Source: [Phialemoniopsis] sp. UDSM-2020 (lineage: Eukaryota > Ascomycota > Sordariomycetes > Thyridiales > Thyridiaceae). Taken from it: a stretch of DNA of 64,000 nucleotides. How positions within the stretch are numbered: the first letter of the stretch is position 1; every line of letters begins with the position of its first letter. Both the position numbers and the translations under genes were made by a program. The DNA lies in NCBI GenBank assembly GCA_018873225.1, contig JAEILZ010000007.1, forward strand, positions 3,844,001 through 3,908,000. The letters run 5' to 3'. The notes beneath the pieces were generated by a model, which saw only the letters and a program-made list of their open reading frames with translations, had not been told where the DNA came from and searched no databases. Positions 34,101-45,686 of the stretch are shown here, in pieces.

Positions 34101-36146
34101 TGACTTGGCTGATCTGGACGCTTACTGGCCCAGGACCGTTGGGACAACGTAGCGCAGTGGCCGCACCGTGTTCGCCCACCGTTTCCTCCGCGATCGTTGG
34201 AAATGCAGCCAGATCGGGAGACGGCCATATCATTGGGGCAATAGGAGGAAATCATTCTCGCTTCCTTGGAAGATATGCTCCCCCATGATGGGACAAGAAT
34301 GATTGTCGTTCATTCTAAATCGCTCATTTCATATAAGAAGCAGAGTGCATGCAGAAATAGAATAACCTTTTGACTCTTAGTTACTGAGCTGCGTTACGTA
34401 CCTTTTTTTTGACTTCAACGCCAAGCATATTTTTGGTGCGCACATCGAATACTCTCGGGAGGTAACGTTATCAGCCATTGAACGGCCTCACACGGATTTT
34501 CATATTTTGGTCAAACAACCACTTCTGGCCGAACGCCGAGGAAGCACCTTCGAATCGCATATTATCTCGCTCGATAACATCGAACTGTGCCGCCGAGTGA
34601 CAGCAACCCTCCATCTGCCAATCCGGACATCCACCACGAGATTACGCATTTTCATCGCCATCACGACATTTTTTTTTGCCTCTCCCACAAGGAAATTGAC
34701 GGCATTAGCCACACCGTTCAGCAACTGGTTTTAAGCGCTTATCCTGTTAGAGTTGCGACGGCCACCATCACCTCTCCATTCTCCTCCCCTCCCGAGTCAC
34801 GGCCTACTCCTCTTTGGGCCTCTCGCAGTGCTGCTCAATTGTTCTGGACCGCAGGCCAGTCCAGCGTAGCGCCAGTTGCAGCGCTTGGCCGACCAAAGTC
34901 TATTTTGGATCCGTCTGGTGGATCTGCCCAGTAGGCCCAAGGTTAGGCCCAAGCACCACCGTCGGTCATCCCATCCACCTCTGCTGCCACGACTCGACGT
35001 CGCCATATCGTACTGGCTCGCAGTGGCTGCTAGTTCTACTAGTAACTGCACGACGGTTATTAAATTACAACGCCTTTTGGGGGATCCCCTGGTAGTCGTG
35101 GATTTAATAACGATACCACCTGCCCCTTTCTGTCGCCCTGCGAAACGAAACAACACCAACTCAAAAGAAGGCAATTAACGGCATATACACTCTCGTGTTT
35201 GCTGCATCTGCATTCTGCATCTTGCTCAAATAACCACCACTATCGGACCCAACCCGCCGAGACCCTCCCGTCCGGCGCCAATCCGACATCACCCATCTTA
35301 TCTTACATCCCGGGTCTCACTTACAAGATCGCAACCGACACAATCCGCACCACCACCACCACCAAACCACCTGTCCGCCACTCCCGCAGAGTTTTTGTTA
35401 CGCACCCATTACCGAAAATTAGCACATCAGGTGTGGTGGGACCTCGACACTGTCTCGCCTCTATTACCTACTGCAAATCGCAATCCCCGCTCCTCAGGGA
35501 TCCAGCTACTGCACCCCATACGGAATACCTTTGTTTCTTTGCAGAGACACCTCACGCAATTGCCCAGTCCACCTGGCGCCATCCTGAGCCGGTAGTGCAT
35601 CAATTCCTCTCGAGCGTGACTACTGCAGGCCTAATTAGCGACAACCTTGTGGGAAAGGACGCCCATCTTGAGAAAGCCAATCTCCACCATTTCCCCTCTT
35701 CCCGCCGTCCCCCGGTCCACACAACCACATACCCCTGGATAGCTCGCTGCTCTTTTGATAAGTTGCCATATCACCTTTATCTAGACCCTGGAGCTCCCCC
35801 TACCTCCTCATATCCTTTCCAATCTCTACTTTTCTCCTTTCAAGAAAGACAAAAGAACCTATACAAAATATTCCTGTTCGGCTACACGAAACTACGTCGA
35901 ACGCCCTAACCTACGATATATCTCCCTACGAAGCATCGCAACAACTTGACCAAGCTGCTGCGTTGATCCTATTACACCACACCCGGCTAAGCTTGTCCGG
36001 CTCGCAACCACTCGTCACATCACGAGTCTGGTAGACAAAGGGTCTCGAAGCCCATACACACACACAAAGACCATCCGATGGTCTCGACAATACTCACAAC
36101 GACACCGCACACTCTGCAAACGCGAGTACCAAAAAGACTAGTCACG
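31193..36146. other. Long intergenic tract (4.95 kb)
   Basis: No supported gene. The last 2 kb (about 34.4-36.1 kb) are C/T-, CCA- and CAC-rich (CACCACCACCACC near 35348) and look like a long 5' leader and promoter for the gene at 36147. A 236-codon frame at 35199-35909 has low-complexity composition and is not called. 31.2-34.3 kb has mixed composition with nothing recognised; a long non-coding RNA or orphan gene cannot be excluded. Confidence 0.4.
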
Positions 36147-36704
36147 ATGGACTCCCCAACCAAATTCATGCCGGACCCCCTGACGGACCTGCACCACAAC
36201 ACCAACCTCGCCCTCAGCAAGTACCTCCTCCTGCGCGAGCAGCACGAGTCCCTGCAGCAGCACCTCGAGCAGCTGCGGCCCCTCGGCGCCTTCACCGCCA
36301 GCACAACGGCCTCGACCTCCCTCGCCGGCTCCCCGACCCGCGGCTCCTTCTCCGCCTCGCCGCCGCACCTGCCCGCCCCCTACACCACCACATCCCCCGT
36401 CGTGCCCTCGCCGACGAGGACGCGCAACCACACGCGCCGGCGCTCTTCATTACCGGCGCCCAAGACCGCAGGCGCCTGCGTGCACACAGCGCTCGACCCC
36501 GTGGCGGACGAGGCGACGCTGCAGGAGGTGGCGGACGAGGAGGCGCGCCTTTTTGACGTCAACGAGGGCATCAAGCGCACGCTGACGGAGCTGCTCAACT
36601 GCGAGACGGTGCGCAACGACCGCTCGTTCCGCACGTGGGTGCAGTGCCGGCTCATGGACACGGAGAAGGAGCTGCGCGTCAACCGGCGGCGGAGGAGCTC
36701 ATAG
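36147..36704 (+). CDS. Hypothetical protein with coiled-coil N-terminus (185 aa)
   Basis: Intronless frame with strong GC3 bias. The start at 36147 (MDSPTKF) is chosen over an in-frame ATG 69 bp upstream because codon bias begins there and the upstream 23 residues look like leader. Residues 12-50 are helical and may form a coiled coil (LLLREQHESLQQHLEQLRPL). Residues 52-115 are Ser/Thr/Pro-rich and disordered with SPTR-type phosphorylation sites. Residues 120-180 form a second helical block (EVADEEARLFDVNEGIKRTL, LMDTEKELRVNRRRR) with a basic end that may act as a nuclear signal. No domain is recognised. The long pyrimidine-rich region upstream suggests complex regulation. Function unknown. 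Confidence 0.65.
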   Translation: MDSPTKFMPDPLTDLHHNTNLALSKYLLLREQHESLQQHLEQLRPLGAFTASTTASTSLAGSPTRGSFSASPPHLPAPYTTTSPVVPSPTRTRNHTRRRSSLPAPKTAGACVHTALDPVADEATLQEVADEEARLFDVNEGIKRTLTELLNCETVRNDRSFRTWVQCRLMDTEKELRVNRRRRSS

Positions 36705-37342
36705 AAGGCGAGCGTCCGCCGCTGGCGCGCGGAGCAGAGGGAGGAGAGATCGAGGCGGCGGAGGAGAAGCGTGTAGCGAGGATCAGGCGTTGTCAAATTT
36801 AGCGATCATTATTGGATACTCACAACAACTATTTGGTGTCCCTCCGGTCCAAAAAGATGGTCGGAGAGACGAAGAAGAAAAGGTCCGGTGGCATTGTATG
36901 ATATACAGCATGGGCGACCATTATCACTGTACGTTATTTGGATGGCGCTGGCATCGCATGGGCAGTTTCTTGGAAAACTGGGTAAATAACGACGACGACA
37001 TGATGAACCTATATATATAATTTCAATTAATTCATTACAGTATTTCTTCAAATTCCTTCTGACCTGCGTGACATTATCGTCGGTGAGCTTTGACTTTGTC
37101 CATCTTGATCCGTGGAGGTTATCAGGTCACTCTGGTCCCGATAAGAGCAATATTTAACTGGGGAATCGCTGTTTCGCCCCACTAAACCACCCAAAATTCC
37201 CAGCCTCGCCAACTGACATCACCTGCTGAGCCTCTGTCGCGACTTTTCAACTCCAACCAGGCGTCAAACACTACCTCCTCAAGACCACGCGACGAGGCGA
37301 ACCCAGCTTGGAATCCTCCTGCTCTCCTTGAGGCGCGCCAAG
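36705..37342. other. Intergenic region
   Basis: 638 bp between the hypothetical gene and the cyclophilin-RRM gene, including a GC-rich 3' flank and an AT-rich stretch at 36990-37060. No gene seen. Confidence 0.4.
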
Positions 37343-38956
37343 ATGTCTGTCCTCCTTGAGACCAGTGCGGGCGACATCGTCATCGACCTGCTGGTCGACT
37401 ACGCGCCCAAGCTCTGCGAAAAGTATGTCTCCCCATCTCCCGTCCTCGCTCTGCCTCTCTCCGACCATTATGTACTGACAAACCATCTCGATAGCTTCCT
37501 CAAGCTTTGCAAGGTCAAATACTACAACTTCTCCCCCGTCCACACCGTCCAAAAGTCCTTCTCCTTCCAGACCGGCGACCCTCTGGGGCCCCTCTCCGCC
37601 GACTCGGACGGCGGCTCCAGCATATGGGGCCTCCTCTCCTCCGACCCGTCCAAGCGCACCTTCCCGGCGCTCTTCCACCCAAAGCTCAAGCACCTCGAGC
37701 GCGGCACCGTCAGCATGGCCACCGCGCCGCACCCTTCGGACCCGGACGTCCGCCTCGCCGGCTCGCAGTTCATCGTCACCCTCGGCGACGCCACGGACTA
37801 CCTCGACGGCCGCGCCGCCATCTTCGGCAAGGTCGTCGAGGGCTTCGACGTCCTCGAGAAGATCAACGACGCCATCGTCGACAGCAAGGGCCACCCGCTC
37901 GTCGACATCCGCATCAAGCACACCGTCGTCCTCGACGACCCGTACCCGGACCCGGCGGGTCTGCGCGAGCCCGACACCTCCCCGCCGCCCACCAAGGCGC
38001 AGCTCGCGACGGTGCGCATCGCCGAGGACGAGGGGGAGAAGCTGGGCGAGGACGAAGGGGACGAGGAGGCCGGCGACAAGGCGGAGCGGACGCGCCGCGA
38101 GCGCGAGGCGCGCGCCCAGGCCCTGACGCTCGAGATGATGGGCGACCTGCCCTTCGCCGAGGTCAAGCCGCCCGAGAACGTGCTCTTCGTGTGCAAGCTC
38201 AACCCCGTGACGCAGGACTCGGACCTCGAGCTCATCTTCAGCCGCTTCGGCAAGATCCTGTCCTGCGAGGTGATTCGGGATGCCAAGACGGGCGACAGCC
38301 TGCAGTACGCGTTCGTCGAGTACGAGGACAAGGCCGCGTGCGAGCAGGCGTACTTCAAGATGCAAGGGGTGTTGATTGATGACCGCCGGATCCATGTCGA
38401 CTTTAGCCAGAGCGTGAGCAAGCTCAGCGATGCGTGGCGCAGCGATACGAATAGCAAGCGCAAGAGGCAGGCTAATGGGCGAGGGAAGGGCGGCTGGGGA
38501 GGTGTGAGGGAGCTCGAGAAGTGGCGCAAGTACCGCGAGGAGGACGACAGGGACGACGACAGGCGCGATGATTACGAGATGGTGTACGGCGCGGAGGAGA
38601 TGCGCGGGCGGCACGAGAGGAGCGGCCCTGCGCCGCGGCGGGAGGAGGATGGGCAGCCGGCCCGTGGTGGAGATGAGCGGAATGGACGGGATGGTGGTGG
38701 TGAGAGGGGTGGAAGGGATGGCGGTGAGAGGAGAAGGGACGACAGGTGGGAGGGCGGCAGGGACCGGCCTAGGGACAACAGAGATCGGGAGAGGGACAGG
38801 CGGCGCAGTCGGAGTCCCAGGAGAGACAGAGACCGGTACCGGGACGACAGGCCGCGCGGAGGGGGTGGGGACCGGAACTGGGATAGGCGGGATCGCGACG
38901 GGGATCGGGAGGCCGGACGGGATAGGGGCCGGCAGGATAACTTTAGACGGAGGTGA
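37343..38956 (+). CDS. Cyclophilin-RRM peptidyl-prolyl isomerase, PPIL4/Cyp6-like (513 aa, 2 exons)
   Basis: Nuclear peptidyl-prolyl cis-trans isomerase fused to an RNA-binding domain, associated with splicing or transcription complexes in eukaryotes. Exons 37343-37422 and 37495-38956 total 1542 nt; the 72-nt intron falls after CEK, at [12 protein letters not shown]. Residues 1-170 form a cyclophilin domain ([49 protein letters not shown]). The catalytic Arg of the canonical FHR block is not present (VHTVQKSF), as in PPIL4-type proteins, so isomerase activity may be weak. Residues about 250-330 are an RRM with RNP2 LFVCKL and RNP1 YAFVEY. The tail (about 370-513) is Arg/Asp/Gly-rich with SRSPRR, typical of nuclear RNA-binding proteins. 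Highly conserved housekeeping gene. Confidence 0.95.
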   Translation: MSVLLETSAGDIVIDLLVDYAPKLCEKYVSPSPVLALPLSDHYVLTNHLDSFLKLCKVKYYNFSPVHTVQKSFSFQTGDPLGPLSADSDGGSSIWGLLSSDPSKRTFPALFHPKLKHLERGTVSMATAPHPSDPDVRLAGSQFIVTLGDATDYLDGRAAIFGKVVEGFDVLEKINDAIVDSKGHPLVDIRIKHTVVLDDPYPDPAGLREPDTSPPPTKAQLATVRIAEDEGEKLGEDEGDEEAGDKAERTRREREARAQALTLEMMGDLPFAEVKPPENVLFVCKLNPVTQDSDLELIFSRFGKILSCEVIRDAKTGDSLQYAFVEYEDKAACEQAYFKMQGVLIDDRRIHVDFSQSVSKLSDAWRSDTNSKRKRQANGRGKGGWGGVRELEKWRKYREEDDRDDDRRDDYEMVYGAEEMRGRHERSGPAPRREEDGQPARGGDERNGRDGGGERGGRDGGERRRDDRWEGGRDRPRDNRDRERDRRRSRSPRRDRDRYRDDRPRGGGGDRNWDRRDRDGDREAGRDRGRQDNFRRR

Positions 38957-41900
38957 TGAAAGGCCGTGGAGTGGTCATACTCAAAAGATACCCATATACA
39001 AAATCAAAAGCATATTATTCAAACCGCGCTCGCTAAGCTATTCGACTGCCTTCGAAGCAGAACTCTCTTGCTGTGCTATCCTATCCATGAACTCTCCTTC
39101 AAAATACCTCCATCAGCAGAACTGGTCACCACTGCAAGCCCTCTTGTAGTGTCAGTCCAGGTGCTAGTCTCTTCAGCATAGGAACAATAGGGTACTTGGT
39201 CGTCGTCGCTTCAACCTGCAGAAAGCCTCTCGGCCGCTTACCACTGCCTCTTCAAGAACTTACAAGAAGGCAGATGTGTCAACTGTATCCCATTTTTCTA
39301 ACAAAATGTCGTCACAAGACCTCGACTGGAGCAGCAAAGCGGCAACCTCTCGCACGTGGCCCTCTGCAACGGGCCTCGCAGCCGCTCGCCCCCGTCCGCA
39401 ATGCCCTTGCAAGTCGCCTAATGCAGTTCGCACCGCCTTGCCTTCCCCCGGCCGACGCATCCAGCCGGCGGCTGCTCTCCCGGCAGTAGGCCTGCTGGCA
39501 TTCCCTTGAGCATGTGTAGCCGGGGCAAGTCGACGCGCGCGCGGTTGCATCTTTATGGGCATGTGTTGTGTCTCTCGTCTCAGCAGGTAGTGTCTTGGAT
39601 CATGTCGAAAGCTGTCATAAATGACAGAATCCTTCGACCGGGGACATGGTGTCTCAGCGGGTGGGTTTTCTTTGACGCCAGGGGGGAGACTGCATCTGCT
39701 TCCGATGCGTGAGGCAGGAGGTGCTTTTTGGGGGTTTGATGGACCCGGTCGTGGAGCGCGTCCGGCAGCGTTGAGGGAGCAGCCGGTTCGCCTTTCCCAG
39801 GGGCACACGACATGGGAACGGCGGTTGAGCTTCTATTACATGCAGCTTAGGGCTCCTCCCGAGTAATGATTAGCATGCAGAGCAGACTACTGCAGAAAGG
39901 TCCCCGGAAACACGGTGTGGCTCTTAGTGGCCACGGAGATCATTTGCTGCAAGATGTCGGAAGAACATTGGTTTTGATTACTAGATAAGTTCTAAGGGAT
40001 AGCATTGATGTACGGCTGTGGTTATCGACCGTCGACCTCAAGACTCAAGGATATTGGAGCTATCAATGGGAGTCTCATGAAGTCTAATGATCCGAGTTGT
40101 AGTAAGACAATGCCACTGAGGCGGTTGCGTGGTCATCTTCGAGTATGGTGTCCAGATTACACGAGACAGTGTGCAGAATATTGAAGGACCTTCACGAATG
40201 CCTGTCACTGTGTAACATCCCCCACCTCACCCAACGACGCCGGCCGGCGGGCTCCGATAGTCGTAGAATCTCTGAACCCGACCCATTGCGGCTGGTCAGT
40301 TCCAAAGTCAGGGTTGAGAAAGGTCAGATAGCTGAAAAGATTCTAGGGGGCAAGTATCCGTACTTCTTCAAGCCGACATGAGATGTATGCAACGAGAAAA
40401 CTAAGAAGATGCATCTAACGTCTGGAACAGTTGGAAACACGCAGCCGAAGATCTCGATGGAGGGGTTTGTCGTGAGGCCCGGCTTCCTTCCGGCCCTTGC
40501 TTGGGACCCAGGGACGGCCAATGAGATGGCACGTAGTCACGTCGGCTAGAGAGGTCCTTTGACAGCGGGCCGTGTATCATGGTGTCCTCTGCAGCAGGCA
40601 AGCTGCCGTTCTATAAATCTCTGTCGAAGATGAGTATTGCAAGAACCGACGCCTGCCTCCCTTTTCGCATGTCTACCTGAGATTATGGAGACCACGGTGT
40701 CCTTGTTCAACGCCCTCAACAGTTTGAGAACGTGGTAGGCCTGAAAAAACATAGCCCGCGTCATAGCATGAGTTACCTTGCAGATTGTCGCGATGTTTAC
40801 GTGATGGGGGCATGGAGTCAGGTGCAACAAAGAAATATCAAATTGTACCTCACTTGCCAGACCAACCTTGATGGTCTAGGAGGGTAGTTCTTCTTGAGCC
40901 ATGTTGGGATTGGGCAGCTCGGAATAAACGACGAGAGTCTTGCAAATTGACACGCATGCTTCCTATGCAGGGCCCACCAAGCGTACATCCCCGGTCAAGC
41001 ATGGCCCATCAAAAATCTCTTCGTGCTGCCTGCACAATGAATACCCGGGACAGACCTCTTCTATGTTCGGTTAGTCTTGCTTGTCGTTAAAGGCCTTGTC
41101 CGGGCCGAGGATTGGTGATTGGGGCACCCCTCGACGCTTCCATAACACCCAGCCCATCCCAGCAGGACGCAAACAGGACCCTCGTATTTTGGAATCAAGT
41201 CTAGGGTGTCTGAGCCTGCCACATGTCTGACCGGGTCTGAATTGGACGGGATTATCGCGGAAAGACAGATAGACAGGGATGTGTTATGATCCTCGCGCTG
41301 ATGGCTAGGAGGGGTGGTCAAGGGCCTCGCCAATGCCGAGTGGGCAAACATCCTTGGCTTTGGACGGGAAAGCATGGGAGATCGATCATTTTAGGTAGGC
41401 CTAGATCCAGAGCAGATCTTCTCACAGAAATATGACAACGGTGCCTGTGGACTTTCTCTGGTAAGGGCATCATGACTGAGGCGCAATCAGCCCATTGCAT
41501 GCTGAGTGGCTGACTGTGGCAGGGATGACGCTTCAGCAAACGACCGAATTCGTACTTTATTGCAGAATTTCCTCCATTATCTTGCATCTCGACCAATGAT
41601 GAAATTCTTGCTGCAGGCATGACCACCTCAGTCTTTTTGATAACTGTCACTGCAAAGACTTTTTCCATCAGGAAGTTTTCAGGTAGGCGCATTACGGAGA
41701 AAGGATCCGGGGCATTTGGAGATCCAGCACTTTTCTGAACAATGTCTCTCCAGAGACCTCGATCCGTTGCCTATCCTATGTATGACTCTAGACTCACACC
41801 TCCTTGTTGAACACGAGCTGGCGTGCTGCAAATCAGAGCTTGTATCACTCCAGTCCAGTGCAGTCCTGCCCATCCAAACCTCTCCGAGGCACTCCGTCTC

Positions 41901-43973
41901 GCAGGTGGTCTTGTCTCGCTCACCGGGGCACGTTGGGCTCCTGGCCAGCTTGTCCCTCCAGCCTCTTTTGGTCCTGTACGGCAGGAGACAAACTATGCAT
42001 CAAGTGCGACACACACAGCCTACACTCTGGTCGCTCTCCATGAGTCTACCGCAAGGACACCCGTGCCTGAACGTGCCCGGTGCTTGCGGCTCGCCCCGTC
42101 GAGGTATGCTCTGGACGACTATTGCTTTACCATGCAAATCATAATTCGTCTTCAATAGCGCAATGGTCCAGGCATCGACTCAGTAGATCAAGGACAAGGA
42201 CAGCAGATTTGCTCATGGCGCCCCTCGCTCCCCTGATTGCACCGACGAGGTACACTGTATCTCGCTAGGATGTTTGCTGCAAGTCGCACTTCCTCAGACA
42301 AACGGACTGCCAGCCCCCCAAATTCCCTCTCGAAACGTACTGCATTTTGTCTTGGTGTGGTACCATGGAGAAAATGAACACAATCATTGCTGATCGAAGC
42401 AAATCGTCGTCCGACCTCGTCCTGTTTCTGCCTTGAGAAAATTTAGGGATCTGAGTCCACCGAGTTTGATGTTTGTTGTGTTGCCTCCTCTCCACAATTT
42501 CTGTCTCTTGTCATTTTCTGTCACTTCTGTCAACACGCTGCTCGCTTGACCCCTTGACGTCAAGACGTGTGCCGTGCTGTGCTGGGCGTTCTCCAACTGC
42601 CGGCATCTGTCCTATTTGCCCGGCTTTGGACGGAGATCTAGCCCGTCGGTGGACCCAAATCACGTACCTCGAACATCGTTTGCAGAGCCTGGCTGCTGAG
42701 ACAAGGAGGTAGGTAAGAGCCACGCAAGTCTCTGGTCTGCGCATTGGCCGACTACAAGGGAGTAGCCAATGCGAGAACAGGACCTGGACTGGTACGACTT
42801 CCAAGTTTGATGAGATCTAAAGGCGACGGTATCAGTGGCGAGATCATCGCCTGAACTGGTCAGGAAGAACCGGAGGTGCCGCTTTGGAGATCCTTCTTCG
42901 CCAGGGTTCGTGACTGTCGTATACGCTGCTTTCTTCGAGACAGTCTCGGGCCAATAGACCTGGCATGGATGGAAGACCCTATTCATGGTCTCAGGCACTC
43001 ATACTTATCTATGGTCCGAGGGGTCAGCCTATGTTGATTCGCTCTTCAAGACCTGCATCTCTCCCGCCGCCTCAGGCTGGGATCTCCATCAGGGGGGCAT
43101 GTCCAACTACCCGGTCGGTATGGGAGTCCGTCCTGCCCCCCATGCCGGCCCACTCCATACACATGCGAGCCAGAACCCCTCTAGCTCTGCACGATTCCTC
43201 TCTGGTCTGGCGTGTGAGGGATTGTCCTTGTCCTCTTCTTCATGCAGGTGGCCGTCGACCCCACCTCACGTTGCGCGCTGTGAAGCCAATCCCACTCGGC
43301 TTGCAAATTTCAGGAAAGGGTCGAAGATGCTCAAGACCTTGAAACCTGACGCTTGTTCTCCAAAAGATATGTCACAGCGAAGGGTCTGATCCCCATTGTA
43401 CTGTTCCGGCACCGCCATGCAAACATCTGATACCACGATGTCAGGTATACTGGACCAGGAGTGACACAGATCACTATAATACCATCATGGCGGCAGCCAC
43501 CTACGCCCTCTAATTCCACAATTGACCTGTCTCGACCTCGCCAGGACTCATCATCAGGTCATGCTACTAGGCATTGCTATCCTCGATATTCCACAGCCCG
43601 GTCTCCTATCGATACATATCCATCGAAGGGTCTTACAGAAAAAGGAGCTCATCATATCCCAGCTTCCCACCTGAAAGCAAGGGGCATCCACGGACGGCGA
43701 TATTCAGCATTTGCCGAGCTTGTTACCCTCAGGTCCCCCCTCTCGTGCCTGATTTGTGGACTTGGCTGTCATCCAGCTCGGTGTTTGCACTTCGTCATCC
43801 CTCCTTTCACGATACACAAATAGCCTCCTGGCCTGATCGGCAATACTGTCGAGCTGGTGTCTCGCCTTGCCCTGGTCCAGCCCAGCCCAGCAAAACAAGC
43901 CACGAGCCTGCTGCCCTCGATTAAGCTTGCTCCTTTTTCGACCCCTTTGGACTTTGAGGGCTCACCGTCGACG
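38957..43973. other. Long intergenic tract (5.0 kb)
   Basis: No supported gene. Several short frames on both strands lack codon bias and splice context. From about 42.4 kb the plus strand becomes pyrimidine-rich, suggesting a long promoter and 5' leader for the Zn2Cys6 gene at 43974. Confidence 0.4.
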
Positions 43974-45686
43974 ATGGTCACCCATACCTTCCCCATGCAC
44001 GGCGATGGTCGGCGTTATAGAAACGGCTGCAGCCCCTACTTTGCCTACCAAGACCATCGCCGCTCTCTCCCAGCTCACGACAGCCGCACCATGACAATGA
44101 CCGACCCCCAGTCCGAGTCTGACCAGTCCCAGCCCAGAAAGCGCATACCAGTGGCTGTAAGTCGATTGTCTCCTCCTCCTCCGCCAGCACAGTTGTGTAT
44201 CTGTCCGTCATATGTGTGTGGTCCCAGAATGTTGACATAGCTTCGCATCAAACTTAGTGCGGTCGGTGTCGCAAGCGCAAGATCCGATGCAGCGGCGACC
44301 CTGGCGCCGGTGAGCCGTGCACCAATTGCAGAATCGCTGGCGTGGAAGAGTGTTTGTTCCTACGGGTGAGTCTTATGTCCATTATTACGTTCGACCTGGT
44401 GCGTCCGCCGATCGCTGCAGGCATGATCTGACTAAGGGCTTCCTCACCAGGTCTCCTCACACGAATGGCGCGTCCGTGGCGACAGCGATTTTGGCTATAA
44501 TCTCGAGGCCGCGAGAATCGGAGCCCATCGTAGCACGTCGGCCTCTGAGGCAAGCTCTCCGTACACCGCTCACGAGGTGGGCTCCGCGGCCACCGACATG
44601 CTGCCCTCTTACCGAGGCACCGGCGGTAGTCTCTACCCTTATAGCAGTAGCAAGGGCTACTATCCTTCCATGGCTGTCTGGAGCAATGGCTACGCAGATG
44701 AGACTGCCGTGGACTACTCGGGCCTAGGATGCAACCCATACGGTGTGTACTCGCAGGAGCCAGCCTCGCTCATACCCTACCCGTCAACGGCTTGGGCCTC
44801 GAGAAAACCGGCATTGGCATCTAGCAACAGTGTCTACGTGGACACTACCGACCATAATTATCCCTACGGTACCGCGGCTGCGAGTTTGATGAACCAGCGG
44901 CCCTCTGCTTCAACCGACTCCCATAGCTTTTCCGTGTCGAGCATCGCCGCGACTCTGCCCTCGAGCGGCAACGAGCGTCTTCTCCCCACGCCCAGCTCCA
45001 GTGCCCGCTCCGTATCTAGCTCTCTCGGGTCAGGCTACCGCCCCGACGGTCTACCCAGCCTCTACAGCAAGTCGTCCATCTCGTCAGCCTCTTCCATAGC
45101 CGCATCGCCTACCAGTGCCATCACATCGGATACGGCATCGACTACATACGACGGCGTCTCCTTACCTCCTTACGCGGCAGCCGGCGGCGCGCCATCGGCA
45201 TCGACCCATCACAGGCCGTACTATCGCGAGTCTAGCGGCGCCGCAACAGGGTACTCGAGCCTCGGGGGCTCGAGCGACGCCATATTCAGCGACCACCAGC
45301 GCAGCATCGGCAGCCAGGGCTCCGGTGTCGACCTCACATCCTACACCTACGGCAGCGACCCTGGATCATCCTCCTCGTCGGCCCTGCGCCGCGGCTCGAC
45401 CGACTACTCGCGAGCAGCGGGCGTTTCTTCCTCCTCCTCCTCGCGGTACGGGCACCACGGCAGCGTCCATGGGTACGCCGCGTACGGCCCGAGTGACGGG
45501 TCGGCGCACGGGCATCACACGGCGGCTGCTCCTGCTGATGCCGTGTCGACTGCCACTGTAGAGCCCGGCTACGACGCTGATGCGGCTGCGACGGCTGGCG
45601 TTGCTAACGGTACCGCCAGCGGCGCCGTTGGTGGAGGTGGCGCGGCGACGCAAGGCCAGCGCGCTGCTGTGGCTTCCCGTCACTAA
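43974..45686 (+). CDS. Ser-rich Zn2Cys6 regulator (508 aa, 3 exons)
   Basis: Nuclear DNA-binding protein. Exons 43974-44156, 44258-44365 and 44451-45686 sum to 1527 nt. The whole Zn2Cys6 cluster (CGRCRKRKIRC, then C, TNC and the last C) is held by the 108-nt second exon, residues 62-97, with the first Cys as its first codon. Residues 1-61 are a polar arm ending in the basic QPRKRIP. After the cluster comes about 400 residues rich in Ser, Tyr, Ala and Gly with no coiled coil and no middle homology domain, so it is mostly disordered (for example SSSSSRYGHHGSVHGYAAYG). This architecture is found in some ascomycete developmental or metabolic regulators. The very long upstream tract is consistent with elaborate control. 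Later ATGs (MHGDG) are possible starts. Confidence 0.83.

Noticed and set aside
35199..35909. 236-codon plus-strand frame upstream of 36147
   Set aside because: Composition is His/Thr/Pro/Ser-rich and follows a low-complexity pyrimidine tract; no codon bias. Better explained as leader or promoter.
37271..38614. 447-codon open frame on the minus strand
   Set aside because: It is the exact antisense of the cyclophilin-RRM exon; strong GC3 bias of the sense gene removes stops from the opposite strand. Val/Leu/Ala/Glu repeats have no domain character.
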